NCBI RefSeq assembly: GCF_900156285.1
Contig: NZ_FTNC01000013.1
Location: 1-64,000 of the forward strand
Direction of reading: 5' to 3'
Source of the DNA: Halanaerobium kushneri
GTDB taxonomy: Bacteria; Bacillota; Halanaerobiia; Halanaerobiales; Halanaerobiaceae
Length of the DNA stretch: 64,000 bases
This document shows positions 35,289 through 44,123 of the stretch, in pieces (position 1 is the first letter of the stretch; every line of letters begins with the position of its first letter). The position numbers and the translations under genes were made by a program. Under the pieces are notes generated by a model. It was not told where the DNA came from, made no database searches, and worked only from the letters and a program-made list of their open reading frames with translations.

Positions 35289-37887
35289 CACTTAAAACCT
35301 CCACTCTGCAAATATCTCTGTAAGGGCAGCGCTGACAGCGAGACTTATAAATACGCTTATATTCTCCAGCTGCAAAAAGTTGTTCTGTCAGTTCTTGCAG
35401 CTCTGCACCCAATCTATCTTCTCGTTCCCTTTTATTATATGAGTATTCCATAGCCTGATCAAAGACATTATAGATTGCCTTTCTACTCTCAGACGGAAGT
35501 TTTTCCGGATAATTCTGGCGCAGAAAAAGTGAATAAAAATCAAGCTGTTTGCTGTCTCCACTGCCTGTTTTAAAGTCAACAATAAAATATTCAGCCTGTT
35601 TTAGTAACAGCAGATCTATTCTACCGGAAAGATAAAATTTAGTCTGTTGAGCTGAAAAATATTTCTGGCGCTGATAGTTCCATTCCGGCCATTCTACCAG
35701 AACATCCTGATAATCTTCGGGCAAATATTTATGCAGTAGTTCTGAAAAGTGGATAAAAGATTTTTCCAGACTTTTAAAAATGATCTTCCGATAATAGTTT
35801 AAATAATCCTGATCAATTTTCAAATTATTATCTTCAATTACCTGCTGAATAATTTTTTTTCGGCTCTCTGCGGGAATCTCCCTGGGAGCAAGATTCTGCT
35901 CTCTGGCATAAATTATCAGCTCACCAAAAATCTCATGGGTTAAAATCCCTAGTGCCATTAAAGAAAGAGAAGGTTTTATCTCCAGAGAGGTATCAAGTTG
36001 AGCCAGCTGCTCCAAATAAAAGCGATGATAGCAGTCTTTTAAATATTTATATTTATAATAGCTAAAATTAAAGCTGCTGCCAAAATCTTCTTTTTCTACT
36101 TTTAGATTCTGATTAAAACCAGCTGAGCTATTAACTTTTAAATCTACTTCAGTCTTATAATTAAATAAATTATTTAAAATTTCTTTTTCACTCAAGCTGT
36201 TTACTTTACTATCTTGATAGTTCAGGCCATATTCTAAAGCAAGTTCTTCCAAAATAACTGCAGGTGAAATATTCTGATCTTCATTCTCTACAGTATAGAT
36301 AATACTCTGATCAGCATTCAAAATATGTCTTAAAAACTTATATTTTTTTAAAAGTTGATTTTTGTGCTGTAAAAACAGCTTATTATTTCTAAGTTGTTTT
36401 TCACTTAAAAAGTAAAGACCATCATTTTTTTGAGCAAAATTATCCTGAATTAAATTATTTACCAACAGCTTTTTGCGCTTAGTTTGAGGAGCTTTTTCCA
36501 GATTTAAAAATTCAGCTGCCTCATCATTTTTACTGAGGGAAATAGATTTAAAACTTAAGTGATTTAAAAATAAGGAAAAAAGTCCAGCTCCCTGATCAGC
36601 ATAATAATCATTCCAGCTTGAAACTATACCCATTTCTTCGATGCTTTTCAGCTCCAGCAGGCTGTCATTAAATTTCTCTGCTGTTTCTTTAGCTTCTTTA
36701 TCAAGAGCAAAATCTGAGATTTCCGTTAGTAACTCACTTAAATCTGAAATATTTTTGATCTTTCTCAATTTCTTAAGAAAATGATAAAGAGGTTTTAAAG
36801 CCGGAAGTTCTGACTCAATCAAATCCAAATCGAGATAATAATAGTCATTACGCAGAAGGTTTTCTATTTTTTGTAGACTTTCTGTCCCCAATCCAATCCA
36901 TTCTTTAAATAAACTCTGAGTAGATAAATCATAGAGCTCTTTTAATTCGATTAAAATTTGGGAGGAGCTTTTTCCCTGTTGGTAGAGCTGATAGAGGGAT
37001 TCCAGCAGCCTATAAACTGCAGTTTCACTTAAGCTCTGATAGGAATTAAGATTTAAGTGGTCACTTAAAATAGCAGCTGAATCAATTTCTCTACCTGCAT
37101 CCAACAGCTGAACCTCTTGCCGCGAATTTTCTTTCTCATTTAAGAGAGCTGCCAGGCCTTTAAGCTTCGAATTCAATTTTTTAATTTCAATAATATTTGT
37201 TTTTTCCGGTAAAGTTAGCTTTTCAATTTCTAATTTTTTTTGATTGAAATCCGATTTTTTGAGCTGTAGATGAAGCTTAACTTCAAATTTCTGAGCTATC
37301 TCCTGCAGTAATTCTTTAAAATAAGGAGTAAAATCCATTATGTTGAATAAATTAATCTTTTTAAACTCGCTTAAAAATTGTAAATTTAATTTTTTCTCTT
37401 CCCTGAGCAGAAGCTGATCAACAAAGCCAAGTTCCTTTAAGCGTTTTTGATATCTTACTTTAATACTTTCCAGTCTTTCTACTCTCTCCTGCTGCCAGTC
37501 TGCCAGACCTTTAATCTGGTCTAGATGATAATCCTGCAGCAGTTTAAAATAAGCAAAAAAGCGAGATGAAAACTGATAAATATCCTGATAACTATCCAAC
37601 CGCAGCTTCTTTTTTTCCTCTTTTGTTAAAACAGAATACAAAAGCAGGGGAAGTTTTTCTTCTTTAAGCAGAATCTGATCACTGCTCAAGATCCGCTCCT
37701 TAAATTCTTTTAGACTAAAAAATTGGCTCTGCTGACTGAGAGGCTGAGGCTGATAATATTTAAGTGCCTCTTTTAAATCATTATAACCGGCAAAGATATA
37801 AATTTCTGGCTCTTCCGAAATTATTTCTTTAAATAAGTTTTGATTATAACTGTAATATTTAAAGCTTAAATTATTTTTTAATTCCAT
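35272..37887 (-). CDS. addB: AddB-like PD-(D/E)XK nuclease subunit
   Basis: An 871-residue partner of the AddA-like protein. The C-terminal nuclease domain has LTHEIFGEL, then GRIDLLLLKQAEYFIVDFKT with the catalytic acids and lysine. Four cysteines for the AddB [4Fe-4S] staple are present: one in LKDCYHRFYL (about residue 635) and three in CQRCPYRDIC near the C-terminus. The N-terminal helicase-like part has no recognisable Walker A, unlike Bacillus AddB. It is also shorter than AddB (about 1170), so ATPase function is probably only in AddA. Start at the ATG 37887 (MELKNN) with GAGG 9 nt upstream. Confidence 0.8.
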   Translation of the reverse strand: MELKNNLSFKYYSYNQNLFKEIISEEPEIYIFAGYNDLKEALKYYQPQPLSQQSQFFSLKEFKERILSSDQILLKEEKLPLLLYSVLTKEEKKKLRLDSYQDIYQFSSRFFAYFKLLQDYHLDQIKGLADWQQERVERLESIKVRYQKRLKELGFVDQLLLREEKKLNLQFLSEFKKINLFNIMDFTPYFKELLQEIAQKFEVKLHLQLKKSDFNQKKLEIEKLTLPEKTNIIEIKKLNSKLKGLAALLNEKENSRQEVQLLDAGREIDSAAILSDHLNLNSYQSLSETAVYRLLESLYQLYQQGKSSSQILIELKELYDLSTQSLFKEWIGLGTESLQKIENLLRNDYYYLDLDLIESELPALKPLYHFLKKLRKIKNISDLSELLTEISDFALDKEAKETAEKFNDSLLELKSIEEMGIVSSWNDYYADQGAGLFSLFLNHLSFKSISLSKNDEAAEFLNLEKAPQTKRKKLLVNNLIQDNFAQKNDGLYFLSEKQLRNNKLFLQHKNQLLKKYKFLRHILNADQSIIYTVENEDQNISPAVILEELALEYGLNYQDSKVNSLSEKEILNNLFNYKTEVDLKVNSSAGFNQNLKVEKEDFGSSFNFSYYKYKYLKDCYHRFYLEQLAQLDTSLEIKPSLSLMALGILTHEIFGELIIYAREQNLAPREIPAESRKKIIQQVIEDNNLKIDQDYLNYYRKIIFKSLEKSFIHFSELLHKYLPEDYQDVLVEWPEWNYQRQKYFSAQQTKFYLSGRIDLLLLKQAEYFIVDFKTGSGDSKQLDFYSLFLRQNYPEKLPSESRKAIYNVFDQAMEYSYNKREREDRLGAELQELTEQLFAAGEYKRIYKSRCQRCPYRDICRVEVLSDEKSN

Positions 37888-37980
37888 AACTTTCATCCTC
37901 AATTGAAAATTAATTTTGATCGACTATTATTAGAAAGTTCATCCAGATAACAAAACTAAAATAGAGCTAGCTGATAAAAA

Positions 37981-38751
37981 TTAAGTATTTTGTCCAATGA
38001 TTTCTAAAATAATAATTATGACAGCACCGGCTGCAAATGCTGCCAGTCCCCCAATATTAAAGCTTGCTGGAAATACAGCTGCTGAAGAGCCCAGAATTAG
38101 ACCAGTTAAAATAACCATTATTTCTTTCTGATGTTTCTGCAGCAAATAGGAAAAAAGCCAGGCAAAAACTAATAAACCTGCTGCTACACCCGCCCCAAAC
38201 ACAATTAAAATTAAGAATTCCAGATTATTGATTGCATTTAAAACCGGGTGATAAACTCCCATTAAAATTAAAAGAGTCCCTCCACTAATACCTGGCAAAA
38301 TCATTGCTATACTGCCAAAAAAACCAGCTATAAAGAAAAGCATTAATCCTTCTGCATTTAAAAAACCAAACTGAATTTCTCGGGCAAAAAGGAGGGCAAA
38401 AGCAAAGGCTAAAACCATAACCAGAAGTTTTAAAAAGCTTAAATGCCCAATTTTTTTATATGTAGAATGGGCTGAGGTAATTACCAGACCAAAGAGAAAA
38501 TAATTTACAAACAAAGGTTGGTTTTGATAAAGATCAGTAATCACAGCTGAGCCAAATAAAACACCCACTGCAGCACCTATTCCAATGACAAAGAGCTTCT
38601 TGATTTTAATATCTTTGATTGCATTTATTAAAGTTTCATAAATATTTAAAACCAGAGCCAGTGTACCTCCACTCACACCGGGCAGAGTATTGGCCAGTCC
38701 AATCGGAATTGACTTGAAAAATAAAGATAAATATGAATTCTTTTTTGACAA
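37981..38751 (-). CDS. DUF368 membrane protein, PopT-type polyprenyl-phosphate transporter
   Basis: A 256-residue polytopic membrane protein with the two inverted family motifs: LPGVSGGTLALVLNIYE (about residues 23-39) and LPGISGGTLLILMGVYH (about 153-169). About eight hydrophobic segments are visible. DUF368 proteins have been shown in other bacteria to return undecaprenyl phosphate across the membrane for cell-wall synthesis, so that role is assigned by family. The start is a TTG at 38751 with AAGGAAG upstream. A monocistronic unit is likely, since addB ends 94 bp away. Confidence 0.87.
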   Translation of the reverse strand: MSKKNSYLSLFFKSIPIGLANTLPGVSGGTLALVLNIYETLINAIKDIKIKKLFVIGIGAAVGVLFGSAVITDLYQNQPLFVNYFLFGLVITSAHSTYKKIGHLSFLKLLVMVLAFAFALLFAREIQFGFLNAEGLMLFFIAGFFGSIAMILPGISGGTLLILMGVYHPVLNAINNLEFLILIVFGAGVAAGLLVFAWLFSYLLQKHQKEIMVILTGLILGSSAAVFPASFNIGGLAAFAAGAVIIIILEIIGQNT

Positions 38752-38847
38752 ATAAATCTTCCTTTCAATTTTTATTTTTAGATAGCTTTAATTCTTCTCT
38801 ACTTAATATTATTCAAGATAATCAGTGTTTTTACCTGCCTTTAAAAT

Positions 38848-38892
38848 AAAAAAGCTCAACCACTGGCTCTCTGACAGAAGTTGAGCTTTTTT
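38848..38892. terminator. Bidirectional terminator downstream of the glyoxalase gene
   Basis: AAAAAAGCTCAAC (38848-38860) and GTTGAGCTTTTTT (38880-38892) form a perfect 13-nt pairing that includes the A- and T-runs. Confidence 0.85.
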
Positions 38893-38945
38893 GTAGATTA
38901 TTATTTTAATTTTATTTCAATACGCTATAAGTAGCTGATACTCTT

Positions 38946-39329
38946 TTATCTCGCTATAACTTCAGTTCGGTAACCATCTGGGTCTGTAATAAAATAATAT
39001 CCTGAAGAATCTTCACTTAAACTTTTGAGGTCACCAACTTTATAACCAGCCTCTTGATGACGCTGATATGATTTTTCTAAATCATCAACAACTACTGCAA
39101 TATGACTGTAGCCATTGCCAATAGTATAGGGTTCTTCTCGATCATAATTATAAGTTAATTCCAACTCAAAACTTTCATTTTGATCTGTTAAATAAACCAG
39201 GGTAAATTCAGCTTCCGGAAAATCTTTACGTCTGCTTTCCTTTAGATTTAGAGCGTCCTGATAAAACTCAATAGATTTCTCTAAATCCATAACCCGAATA
39301 CATGAATGAACGAAATCATAATTCTGCAT
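38946..39329 (-). CDS. Glyoxalase I / VOC-family protein (lactoylglutathione lyase-like)
   Basis: A 127-residue vicinal-oxygen-chelate protein with two beta-alpha-beta-beta-beta modules. Metal ligands fit the GloA pattern: His in DFVHSCIRVMD (about residue 8), Glu in SFELELTYN (about 56), His in GYSHIAVVVDD (about 77), Glu in GYRTEVIAR (about 124). Length and motifs are those of small bacterial glyoxalase I, which detoxifies methylglyoxal bound to a thiol. The thiol cofactor in this organism is not known. The gene stands alone between terminators, upstream of which the pyr operon ends. Confidence 0.85.
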   Translation of the reverse strand: MQNYDFVHSCIRVMDLEKSIEFYQDALNLKESRRKDFPEAEFTLVYLTDQNESFELELTYNYDREEPYTIGNGYSHIAVVVDDLEKSYQRHQEAGYKVGDLKSLSEDSSGYYFITDPDGYRTEVIAR

Positions 39330-39405
39330 TTATTATCACTACTCCTTTAATAATTTTTATTCTGATTTTAATTATAAAGATTTATCAATTAAATTGCAAA
39401 TAAAA

Positions 39406-39427
39406 AGCTCCCTACTTTTCGGGAGCT
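39406..39427 (-). terminator. Terminator of the pyr operon
   Basis: On the minus strand AGCTCCC, loop GAAAAGTA, GGGAGCT, then TTTTTATTT. Confidence 0.85.
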
Positions 39428-39460
39428 AAAATAATATCTCTTTATCTTTTTACGAATATT

Positions 39461-40033
39461 TTATTTTTCTTTACTGCCTGGTCGAGTAATAGCAACACCC
39501 TGTTTGCAAAGTTTGCACTGACCAGCTTTATATGATTTAATATCGATCGGAAGCAGGGCCTTAAAATCATAGTTAAAATCAACCTGACCATTACTGCGGT
39601 CAACTATGGAACTCAAACCTATTATATCTACATCGAGTCCTTCTAGAACTGCCAGCACTTCTTTGACAGAACCACCAGTTGTCACAACATCTTCTACAAC
39701 CAACACCTTTTCCCCAGGTTTTAATTCAAAACCACGCCTGATCTTCATCTCTCCATTTTTGCGCTCACTAAAAATTGAGCGGACACCGAGTTCTTCTGCT
39801 ACTGCATAAGATAATACAACCCCTCCCAGTGCCGGTCCAATGACCACATCAATCTGCTCATCTTCCCATTTTTTTGCAATCTCAGCAGCCAGTGTTGCTG
39901 CATGTTCAGGATACTGTAAAACCTTAGCACACTGCATATAAATATCAGCATGACGGCCTGAACTCAAAACAAAGTGGCCTTCCTGGATCACATCTGTCTC
40001 TACCAATAATTTTCTAATTTCTGCTTTAGTCAT
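39461..40033 (-). CDS. pyrE: Orotate phosphoribosyltransferase
   Basis: A 190-residue enzyme that joins orotate and PRPP to give OMP. The PRPP-binding motif is VLVVEDVVTTGGSV (about residues 109-122), with GPALGGVVLSYAV for the pyrophosphate site and FSERKNGEMKIRRGF. A C-terminal cysteine pair (CKLCKQG) is present, as in several clostridial PyrE proteins. It is the last gene of the pyr operon, 80 bp after pyrD, and is followed by a terminator. Confidence 0.94.
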   Translation of the reverse strand: MTKAEIRKLLVETDVIQEGHFVLSSGRHADIYMQCAKVLQYPEHAATLAAEIAKKWEDEQIDVVIGPALGGVVLSYAVAEELGVRSIFSERKNGEMKIRRGFELKPGEKVLVVEDVVTTGGSVKEVLAVLEGLDVDIIGLSSIVDRSNGQVDFNYDFKALLPIDIKSYKAGQCKLCKQGVAITRPGSKEK

Positions 40034-40114
40034 TTAACCCACTCCTGATGATAAATTTGAAAGAATATAAATTTTAATTAAATTTTCCAGCTAATTAATA
40101 CCAATTTTTTATAA

Positions 40115-41092
40115 TTAATGGGCTGCCCCAATAATTGAGCTTAAATCTTTAATCTGATGTTTAAGCATATATTCTTCTACCTCTTTTATTATTCTTGGTC
40201 CTGCCGCTGGATCAGTCATATTAATCGTTCCAATTCCAACTGCTGTCGCTCCAGCAAGCATAAATTCAATTACATCACTGCCATTCTTAACTCCGCCCAG
40301 CCCTAAAATGGGAATATCTATTTTTTTAAATGTTTGATAAACCATTTTTACTGCTATCGGTCGCACTGCTGGCCCCGAAAGGCCACCAAAAGTATTAGCT
40401 AAAAGAGGTTTCTGGGCTTCAATATCAATCTTCATTGCCGAAAGAGTATTGATCATAGCTACTGCATCAGCTCCTGCTGCTTCGGCAGCCAGAGCAGTAG
40501 TTGTAATGTCAGTAATATTTGGAGTCAACTTAACAATAATATAGCCTGAATAAATTTCTCTCACTTTTTTAGTTATCTGATAGACTTTCTCTGGCTCAGT
40601 CCCAAAAATCATACCTCCACCTTTAATATTAGGGCAGGAAAGATTGACTTCAATTCCAGCAAGTTCTTCTCTCCCTTCTAATTTCTCGGCCAGAACTTCA
40701 AAATCCTGCTCACTGTAACCAGAAATATTTGCCAGAATAGGCAGAGTATATTCTTTAGTTTCTGGCAGTACCTCGAGAATAAAATTCTCTACTCCAGGAT
40801 TTTCTAAACCAATTGAATTAATAATTCCTGCTGATGTTTCAGCTATTCGGGGAGTTTGGTTTCCAGACTGGGCTTTAACTGTGATCCCTTTAGTTGTAAA
40901 AGCACCAAGTTGGTTAATATCATAAAAGTTTGCAAGTTCTTGACCATTACCACAAGTTCCCGATGCAGTAATCAAAGGATTTTTTAAATTTAAATTATTT
41001 TGCTTGCTTTTTTGTTGTGACTGCATTACTACAGATAAATTTAATTCTGCTTTAGTTATTTTTTGTTCAAGTTTTGATTGCTTTTCAGGCAC
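40115..41092 (-). CDS. pyrD: Dihydroorotate dehydrogenase B, catalytic subunit
   Basis: A 325-residue FMN enzyme that oxidises dihydroorotate to orotate, delivering electrons to NAD+ through PyrK (class 1B). Motifs: NPLITASGTCGNG (about 38-50), EVNLSCPNIKGGG with the class 1B active-site Cys (about 145-157), IVKLTPNITDI, and GLGGVKNGSDVIEFMLAGA. The N-terminus is about 20 residues longer than usual; an internal ATG at about residue 23 is a possible alternative start. It overlaps pyrK by 8 bp. Confidence 0.93.
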   Translation of the reverse strand: MPEKQSKLEQKITKAELNLSVVMQSQQKSKQNNLNLKNPLITASGTCGNGQELANFYDINQLGAFTTKGITVKAQSGNQTPRIAETSAGIINSIGLENPGVENFILEVLPETKEYTLPILANISGYSEQDFEVLAEKLEGREELAGIEVNLSCPNIKGGGMIFGTEPEKVYQITKKVREIYSGYIIVKLTPNITDITTTALAAEAAGADAVAMINTLSAMKIDIEAQKPLLANTFGGLSGPAVRPIAVKMVYQTFKKIDIPILGLGGVKNGSDVIEFMLAGATAVGIGTINMTDPAAGPRIIKEVEEYMLKHQIKDLSSIIGAAH

Positions 41093-41861
41093 TAAGTACT
41101 ACCTCCCCCAATCCAAAAACTGGACCTTCCACACAGGCTCTCTTATTTTTCTGGTCTTCTGCTTTTGTCTCACAACTGCAGGATAAACATACTCCAATTC
41201 CACAGCCCATTCTTTTTTCTATAGAAAGCTCACCACCTATATTATTTTTAAGGCATTCTCGTTCAACAGCAACCAGCATTTTTTCGGGTCCACAGGTGTA
41301 GACATAATCCGGAGTGTTTTTTTCCAGATAATTTAACCAGAGAACAAGGGCTGAACCTTTAATCTCAAGTTTTTCTTCCATTGCAGCCAGATGCAATTCT
41401 ACTCCCAACCCTTTAAATTTTTCTTCAAAAAATTCTAGTTCGGCTTTATTTGCTGCTCCCAGATATACTTTTTGATTGCTGCTTTTTAACTCTTTTGATA
41501 GATAGTATAAAGGAGCTATGCCCATTCCTCCACCAATTAAGTGTACATTACCTTTGTTTTTATTTAGAGAAAATGGACTTCCGAGAGGTCCCAGTAGATC
41601 AAGTTCAGTCTCGGCTTCTAATTCAGAAAGTATTTTAGTTCCCTTACCAACAACTCGATAGATAAACTCCACCTTTTTTTCGGCTGCATCAAAATCAAAA
41701 ATACTAAACGGTCTTCTCAAAAGTGGGTCATCACTTCCAGATTGACTGACTTTGATATTAAAAAACTGTCCCGGCTCCGGCTTCTGTGGCAGCTGATCAT
41801 AATTCAGAACAAGCTGAAAAATACCGGGTCCAACCTCTCTATTAGCAATAATTTTAAACAT
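41085..41861 (-). CDS. pyrK: Dihydroorotate dehydrogenase B, electron-transfer subunit
   Basis: A 258-residue FAD/[2Fe-2S] protein of the ferredoxin-reductase family. LLRRPFSIFDFD (about residues 46-57) binds FAD. HLIGGGMGIAPLYYLSKEL (about 106-124) is the nucleotide site. The [2Fe-2S] cluster is held by MGCGIGVCLSCSC and RACVEGPVF near the C-terminus. It passes electrons from PyrD to NAD+. GGAGGAG lies before the ATG. A long perfect inverted repeat separates it from pyrF. Confidence 0.93.
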   Translation of the reverse strand: MFKIIANREVGPGIFQLVLNYDQLPQKPEPGQFFNIKVSQSGSDDPLLRRPFSIFDFDAAEKKVEFIYRVVGKGTKILSELEAETELDLLGPLGSPFSLNKNKGNVHLIGGGMGIAPLYYLSKELKSSNQKVYLGAANKAELEFFEEKFKGLGVELHLAAMEEKLEIKGSALVLWLNYLEKNTPDYVYTCGPEKMLVAVERECLKNNIGGELSIEKRMGCGIGVCLSCSCETKAEDQKNKRACVEGPVFGLGEVVLSA

Positions 41862-41889
41862 AAACTCCTCCTTTGGAATGCTGATACCA

Positions 41890-41916
41890 AGTATCTAGAA
41901 ATAATTTCTAGATACT
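41890..41916. repeat. 27-bp inverted repeat between pyrF and pyrK
   Basis: AGTATCTAGAAAT, one central A, ATTTCTAGATACT: a perfect 13-bp dyad in a 74-bp gap within the operon. No T-tract follows. It may be an mRNA processing or stability element, or a protein-binding site. Confidence 0.6.
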
Positions 41917-41935
41917 AAGCACCTACCATTTCTTG

Positions 41936-42841
41936 CTATCTCAAAACCTCATTGATTTCTTTTTTCATTTTTTCAGCAGCTGCTCTTGCTGCTTTAGCAT
42001 AATTATCTGCTCCAAAGTGAGCATATTCTTCTTTACGATAGGCGAAATTAATTCCGCGCGAAGAATTAACAACTGCACCTCTACCATAACTATCAAAACC
42101 TGCCTTAATATCTGACGCGCCCCCACCCTGAGCACCAAACCCGGGAATTAAGAAAAATACAGAATCCAGCTGGGCTCTAATTTCTTTCAGCTCTTTCGGA
42201 TAGGTTGCTCCAACCACTGCTGCCAGATTTGAATAACCACATTCACCAAGATAATCACTACCCAGATCCCTCAGAAAATCTCCGACTGCCTGATAAACAG
42301 TTCTTCCGTCAGCAAGCTTAAGATCCTGAAGTTCAACTGCCGAAGGATTTGAAGTTCTTAAAAGAGCAAATGCTCCCCGCTCCTTATTCCGCAAAAATGG
42401 AAGAATTCCATCACTACCTAAATAGGGATTGATTGTTATCGAATCTATCTCTGTCTTTTTATTTTCAAGATAGGCTTCTGCATAGGCACCCGCTGTTGAA
42501 CCGATATCATTTCTTTTACCATCCAGCAGTACAATCAAGTCTTTAGTTTTAGCATAGGCCATTGTCTGCCAAAGAGTTTCCATCCCCGGTATTCCAAGTT
42601 TTTCGTAAAATGCCATCTGTGGTTTCACTACCGCTGTCATATCAGCCACTGCATCAATAATATTTTTGTTAAAAGTTAAAACAGCTGCTGCAATTTCTTT
42701 CTGATTTGCTTCCAGATCTTCCAGTAATTCAGCTGCCAGTACCTTTTCCGGCAGCAGATTAAGATGAGGATCCAGTCCGACACAAATTCTGGAATCTTTC
42801 TCTTCAATTTTCTGCTGCAGCTGATCAATAAAGTATTTCAT
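41936..42841 (-). CDS. pyrF: Orotidine-5'-phosphate decarboxylase (PyrF group 2)
   Basis: A 301-residue enzyme that makes UMP from OMP. RICVGLDPHLNLLPE (about residues 19-33) and the catalytic array LLDGKRNDIGSTA (about 107-119; Lys-Asp pair) are present, with FLIPGFGAQGG for the phosphate site. Length and DGKRNDI mark it as the longer group 2 type. Start at the ATG 42841 (MKYFID) with GGGAGG 6 nt upstream; it overlaps the end of pyrC by 17 bp. Confidence 0.93.
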   Translation of the reverse strand: MKYFIDQLQQKIEEKDSRICVGLDPHLNLLPEKVLAAELLEDLEANQKEIAAAVLTFNKNIIDAVADMTAVVKPQMAFYEKLGIPGMETLWQTMAYAKTKDLIVLLDGKRNDIGSTAGAYAEAYLENKKTEIDSITINPYLGSDGILPFLRNKERGAFALLRTSNPSAVELQDLKLADGRTVYQAVGDFLRDLGSDYLGECGYSNLAAVVGATYPKELKEIRAQLDSVFFLIPGFGAQGGGASDIKAGFDSYGRGAVVNSSRGINFAYRKEEYAHFGADNYAKAARAAAEKMKKEINEVLR

Positions 42842-44123
42842 TTTTGCCTCCCCGGTCATCATAAACCATTTTACCACCGACAAAGGTAATTTCATTTTTT
42901 CCTTTTAAGTTCCAGCCGGCAAATGGAGTATTTTTTCCTTTAGATTTAAATTTGTTTTTATCAACTGTCCACTCTCGCTCGGGATTGAAAATTAAGAAAT
43001 CTGCTCTGGATCCCTGTTTCAGGCCTTCAGATTCAATCTTTAATATCTCACCCGGCTTATAATAATACATTCTAAGCAGGTCATTCCAGTCAATGATTCC
43101 GGTCTTAATAAAGTTATAATATAAAAGTCCAAGTGCTGTTTCCAGACCCGAAATTCCAAATGCTGCATAGTCAAACTCACCTAATTTATCTTCATAAGTA
43201 TGAGGGGCATGATCTGTAGCCAGCACATCAATTTGTCCAGCCTTTAAAGCCTCAACCAGTACATTTTTATCTCTTTCTGAGCGCAGTGGAGGGTGAACTT
43301 TAGTATCCGGATTATAATCTTCAACTGCCTGATCAGTCAAAAGTAGGTGATGTGGTGTTACTTCAAAGGTCACATTAACTCCTCTGGCCTTTGCTTCCTT
43401 TACCAGATTCAAACTGCCCTCTGTACTCAGGTGGGCGATGTGGAGGTGAATTCCTGTCATTTCAGCCAGAACTATATCTCGAGCCACCATGATCTCTTCT
43501 GCTGCTGCCGGAATTCCCTTCAGGCCAAAAATTGTAGAGTGATAACCTTCGTGCATTACTCCATCCTGAGATAAATTTTCATCTTCACAGTGATCAATCA
43601 CCGGCAGATCAAAGGCTGAAGCATATTCCATTGCTCTCCGCATAATTTCCGAATTCATGACCGGGTTGCCGTCATCAGAAAGCGCCTTAACTCCAGTTTT
43701 TGCTAGAGTTCCTATCTCTGAAAGCACCTCTCCCTTACTGTCCTGAGTAATACTTCCAATTGGATAGACTCTAACTGCTGCCTTTTCAGATTTTAATTTT
43801 AAATGCTCAACTACCGCTGGATTATCAGCAATTGGTTTTGTATTGGGCATCGCTGCCACTGCTGAAAAACCCCCTGCCGCTGCTGCCTCACAGCCGGTCT
43901 TAACTGTTTCTTTTTCTTCATAACCGGGCTCCCTTAAATGAGTGTGCATATCAATCAGAGCTGGAATAATTATTTTACCTTCAGCATCTATAATTTGATA
44001 TCCCTGATCTTTGATTTCTTTTTCTACTGCAAAAATCTTATTGCCCTCAATTAAGATATCATATTTACCTTCAAGTCCATTTTTTGAATCATAAACTCTT
44101 CCATTTTTAATTAAGGTCTTCAT
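42825..44123 (-). CDS. pyrC: Dihydroorotase (class I)
   Basis: A 432-residue zinc amidohydrolase that closes carbamoyl-aspartate to dihydroorotate. DMHTHLREPGYEEKE (about residues 58-72) carries the first metal His pair. Further ligands are in IDHCEDENL (about 176), HIAHLSTEGS (about 231) and LATDHAPHT (about 304, catalytic Asp). It overlaps pyrB by 17 bp and pyrF by 17 bp. Confidence 0.95.
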   Translation of the reverse strand: MKTLIKNGRVYDSKNGLEGKYDILIEGNKIFAVEKEIKDQGYQIIDAEGKIIIPALIDMHTHLREPGYEEKETVKTGCEAAAAGGFSAVAAMPNTKPIADNPAVVEHLKLKSEKAAVRVYPIGSITQDSKGEVLSEIGTLAKTGVKALSDDGNPVMNSEIMRRAMEYASAFDLPVIDHCEDENLSQDGVMHEGYHSTIFGLKGIPAAAEEIMVARDIVLAEMTGIHLHIAHLSTEGSLNLVKEAKARGVNVTFEVTPHHLLLTDQAVEDYNPDTKVHPPLRSERDKNVLVEALKAGQIDVLATDHAPHTYEDKLGEFDYAAFGISGLETALGLLYYNFIKTGIIDWNDLLRMYYYKPGEILKIESEGLKQGSRADFLIFNPEREWTVDKNKFKSKGKNTPFAGWNLKGKNEITFVGGKMVYDDRGGKNEILY

